Below are positions 6,381-7,500 of a stretch of 7,500 bases of DNA, in pieces. Source of the DNA: Deltaproteobacteria bacterium (GTDB taxonomy: Bacteria; Desulfobacterota; Desulfobacteria; Desulfobacterales; JAFDCJ01); the NCBI GenBank assembly GCA_019310665.1, contig JAFDDW010000099.1, positions 1-7,500 on the forward strand, in the 5' to 3' direction. Both the position numbers and the translations under genes were made by a program. The notes beneath the pieces were generated by a model, which worked only from the letters and a program-made list of their open reading frames with translations, did no database searches and was not told where the DNA came from. Numbering within the stretch: the stretch's first letter is position 1; the number at the start of each line of letters is the position of its first letter.

Positions 6381-6587
6381 TTGAAATGGAAAACCCTATT
6401 GGTTGTTTTGCCGTTTGCCGGCGTTCTGATCGACATCGCCGCCATGTGGCTTAAAGGGTATGTTTCTCCGGCCTTTTTTTGGCTTCATATCCCCGGAGGC
6501 GGTCTTTTTGGATTTACGTTTTTTTATGTCTCTGGCAGAGCTTTCTGGGAGATGTGGTGGATGCGTAAAAATTACGCAGCCACTTAA
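6381..6587 (+). CDS. Small two-helix membrane protein, unknown function
   Basis: The 68-residue product reads MKWKTLLVVLPFAGVLIDIA then AMWLKGYVSPAFFWLHIPGG, followed by a second helix (about 38-54) and an aromatic, basic end (FWEMWWMRKNY). The helices (about 5-24 and 38-54) are joined by a loop containing the KGYVSPAFFWLHIPG motif. The frame is open from 6327 but contains no ATG or GTG before the TTG at 6381, and no clear ribosome site. The TTG is therefore the best but uncertain start; translation may depend on coupling with the upstream gene 68 bases away. It is probably co-transcribed with the DUF6488-like gene and convergent with the sigma-54 activator. No named family is recognised. Confidence 0.6.
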   Translation: MKWKTLLVVLPFAGVLIDIAAMWLKGYVSPAFFWLHIPGGGLFGFTFFYVSGRAFWEMWWMRKNYAAT

Positions 6588-6625
6588 AAAATCAGCCGGC
6601 TATGTGCGAAAAAATTTCGTATAGA

Positions 6626-7500
6626 TCAGGACGGATTGATACCGTACTCCTTTAACTTCAACTGCAATGTCCGGCGACTGATTCCCAATATCCTGGCGGC
6701 ATGGGTGCGATTGCCGCCGGTTTCCTCCAGTGTTCTGAGAATCATTACCTTTTCGACTTCCTTCAAAGAGCGGCCGGCCATCAAAGCAAGCGGCGATGCT
6801 TTGGCCTCCTCATCCAGATCCTGCAGCACATCCGGAAATTCCAGCGGCGTAATCATATCCCCGCGGGCCATGATCACCGCCCGCTCCACGACGTTTTCCA
6901 GCTCCCGCACATTGCCGGGCCAGTCGTAACGCATAAGCAGGTCCACGGCCCGGGGCGTAAAGCCTTTGATGGGCCGGTTATTTTTTTCGGCATACTGTTT
7001 GAGAAAAAAATCGGCCAGAAGGAGTATATCTTCGCGGCGCTCACGCATGGGCGGCACCACAAGGGTGACCACGTTGATCCGGTAGTAAAGATCCTCCCGG
7101 AAGCGGCCGGCTTTAATTTCTTCTTCCAGATTCTTGTTGGTGGCAGCGATGATCCGGGTGTCGACTTTAAATTTCTTCTTCCAGGTTCTTGTTGGTAGCA
7201 GCGATGATTCGGGTGTCGACTTTAAAGGTCTGCGAGCTGCCCACGGGTTCAAACTCGCGTTCCTGCAAGACCCGCAAAATCTTGGCCTGGGTGGCCGGCG
7301 CCATTTCGGCGATCTCATCCAAAAAGATGGATGATTTGTGGGCCAGCTGGAAACGGCCCTGCTTGCGGGCAATGGCTCCGGTAAAAGCCCCTTTTTCGTG
7401 ACCGAACAGCTCACTCTCCAAAAGCGTTTCAGGCAGGGCGGCACAGTTCACTTTAATAAGAGGTCGGTCCTTGCGCGGGCTGTTTTGATGAACAGCGCTG
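6626..7500 (-). pseudogene. Sigma-54-dependent activator (NtrC type), C-terminal part, frameshifted
   Basis: Such AAA+ activators hydrolyse ATP to open sigma-54 promoters. From the right edge the frame reads SAVHQNSPRKDRPLIKVNCA, then LLESELFGHEKGAFTGA (the sigma-54-contacting GAFTGA loop), SIFLDEIAEM (Walker B), and VDTRIIAATNKNLEEEI ending in TAA at 7167-7169. The next frame resumes with FKVDTRIIAATNKNLEEEIK from 7171, then GRFREDLYYRINVV with the arginine-finger region, YDWPGNVRELENVVERAVI, and a Fis-type helix-turn-helix (GGNRTHAARILGISRRTLQ) ending NPS. The cause is a 55-bp tandem duplication (7117-7226). Removing one copy restores a continuous, normal protein. Walker A and the sensor/receiver domain lie outside the window, so its signal is unknown. 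Both halves look intact otherwise, so disruption is recent or is an assembly fault. Confidence 0.9.
7117..7226. repeat. 55-bp tandem duplication in the sigma-54 activator gene
   Basis: Copies 7117-7171 and 7172-7226 are adjacent and differ at three positions (7130/7185, 7142/7197 and 7154/7209). On the coding strand each encodes FKVDTRIIAATNKNLEEE plus one base. All three differences are third-position and synonymous (CGG/CGA, GCC/GCT, AAT/AAC). Because 55 is not a multiple of three, the duplication shifts the frame. Confidence 0.95.

Noticed and set aside
6594..6619. Terminator between the convergent genes (AGCCGGCT palindrome and CGAAA-AAA-TTTCG hairpin)
   Set aside because: The first has no loop and the second is only five A/T-rich pairs without a T-run on either strand, so neither is a convincing terminator.
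7172..7444. The stretch of the long minus-strand frame upstream of the duplication (starting MPPCLKRFW)
   Set aside because: It is an out-of-frame shadow of the true AAA+ coding frame, which carries GAFTGA and Walker B; it becomes real only from 7171 downward.

Overview
This window looks like a chromosomal piece of an anaerobic or microaerobic Gram-negative bacterium, most likely a Desulfobacterota (deltaproteobacterial) lineage. That placement is an inference from protein style: a quinol nitric oxide reductase next to stress genes, a large sigma-54 activator, lgt, and a MazEF pair. No rRNA or tRNA confirms it.

Layout. A DoxX-type membrane protein runs off the left edge on the minus strand (1-225). 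A 720-base non-coding stretch follows (226-945). It holds a perfect 25-bp tandem duplication, a perfect FNR/CRP-type palindrome (TTGACTTAAGTCAA), possible NorR-like half-sites, and a GC-rich hairpin just ahead of the next gene. A full-length single-subunit, quinol-type nitric oxide reductase (946-3219, 757 aa) is closed by a strong intrinsic terminator. The lgt gene (prolipoprotein diacylglyceryl transferase, 3368-4210) has its own sigma-70-like promoter. A minus-strand mazE-mazF pair (4415-4999) follows, with a well-formed promoter whose start point lies in a 14-bp palindrome. Next to it are a decayed ORF remnant and short repeated sequences. A minus-strand four-helix membrane protein of unknown function (5341-5754) is divergent from a plus-strand pair: an exported His-containing protein of DUF6488 type (5950-6312) and a small two-helix membrane protein (6381-6587). 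A 9-bp-arm inverted repeat lies in that divergent control region. The right edge carries the C-terminal part of a minus-strand sigma-54 activator (6626-7500), whose frame is broken by a 55-bp tandem duplication.

How the parts work together. The NO reductase probably detoxifies NO with electrons from membrane quinol. Its catalytic residues are all present, so it is a reductase and not an NO dismutase, but one residue of the expected quinol pocket is replaced by His. The left intergenic region probably holds its control elements. lgt and mazEF appear to be independent units. The most notable observations are the frame-breaking duplication with only synonymous differences in the sigma-54 activator, the altered quinol pocket, and the long regulatory region upstream of the NO reductase.
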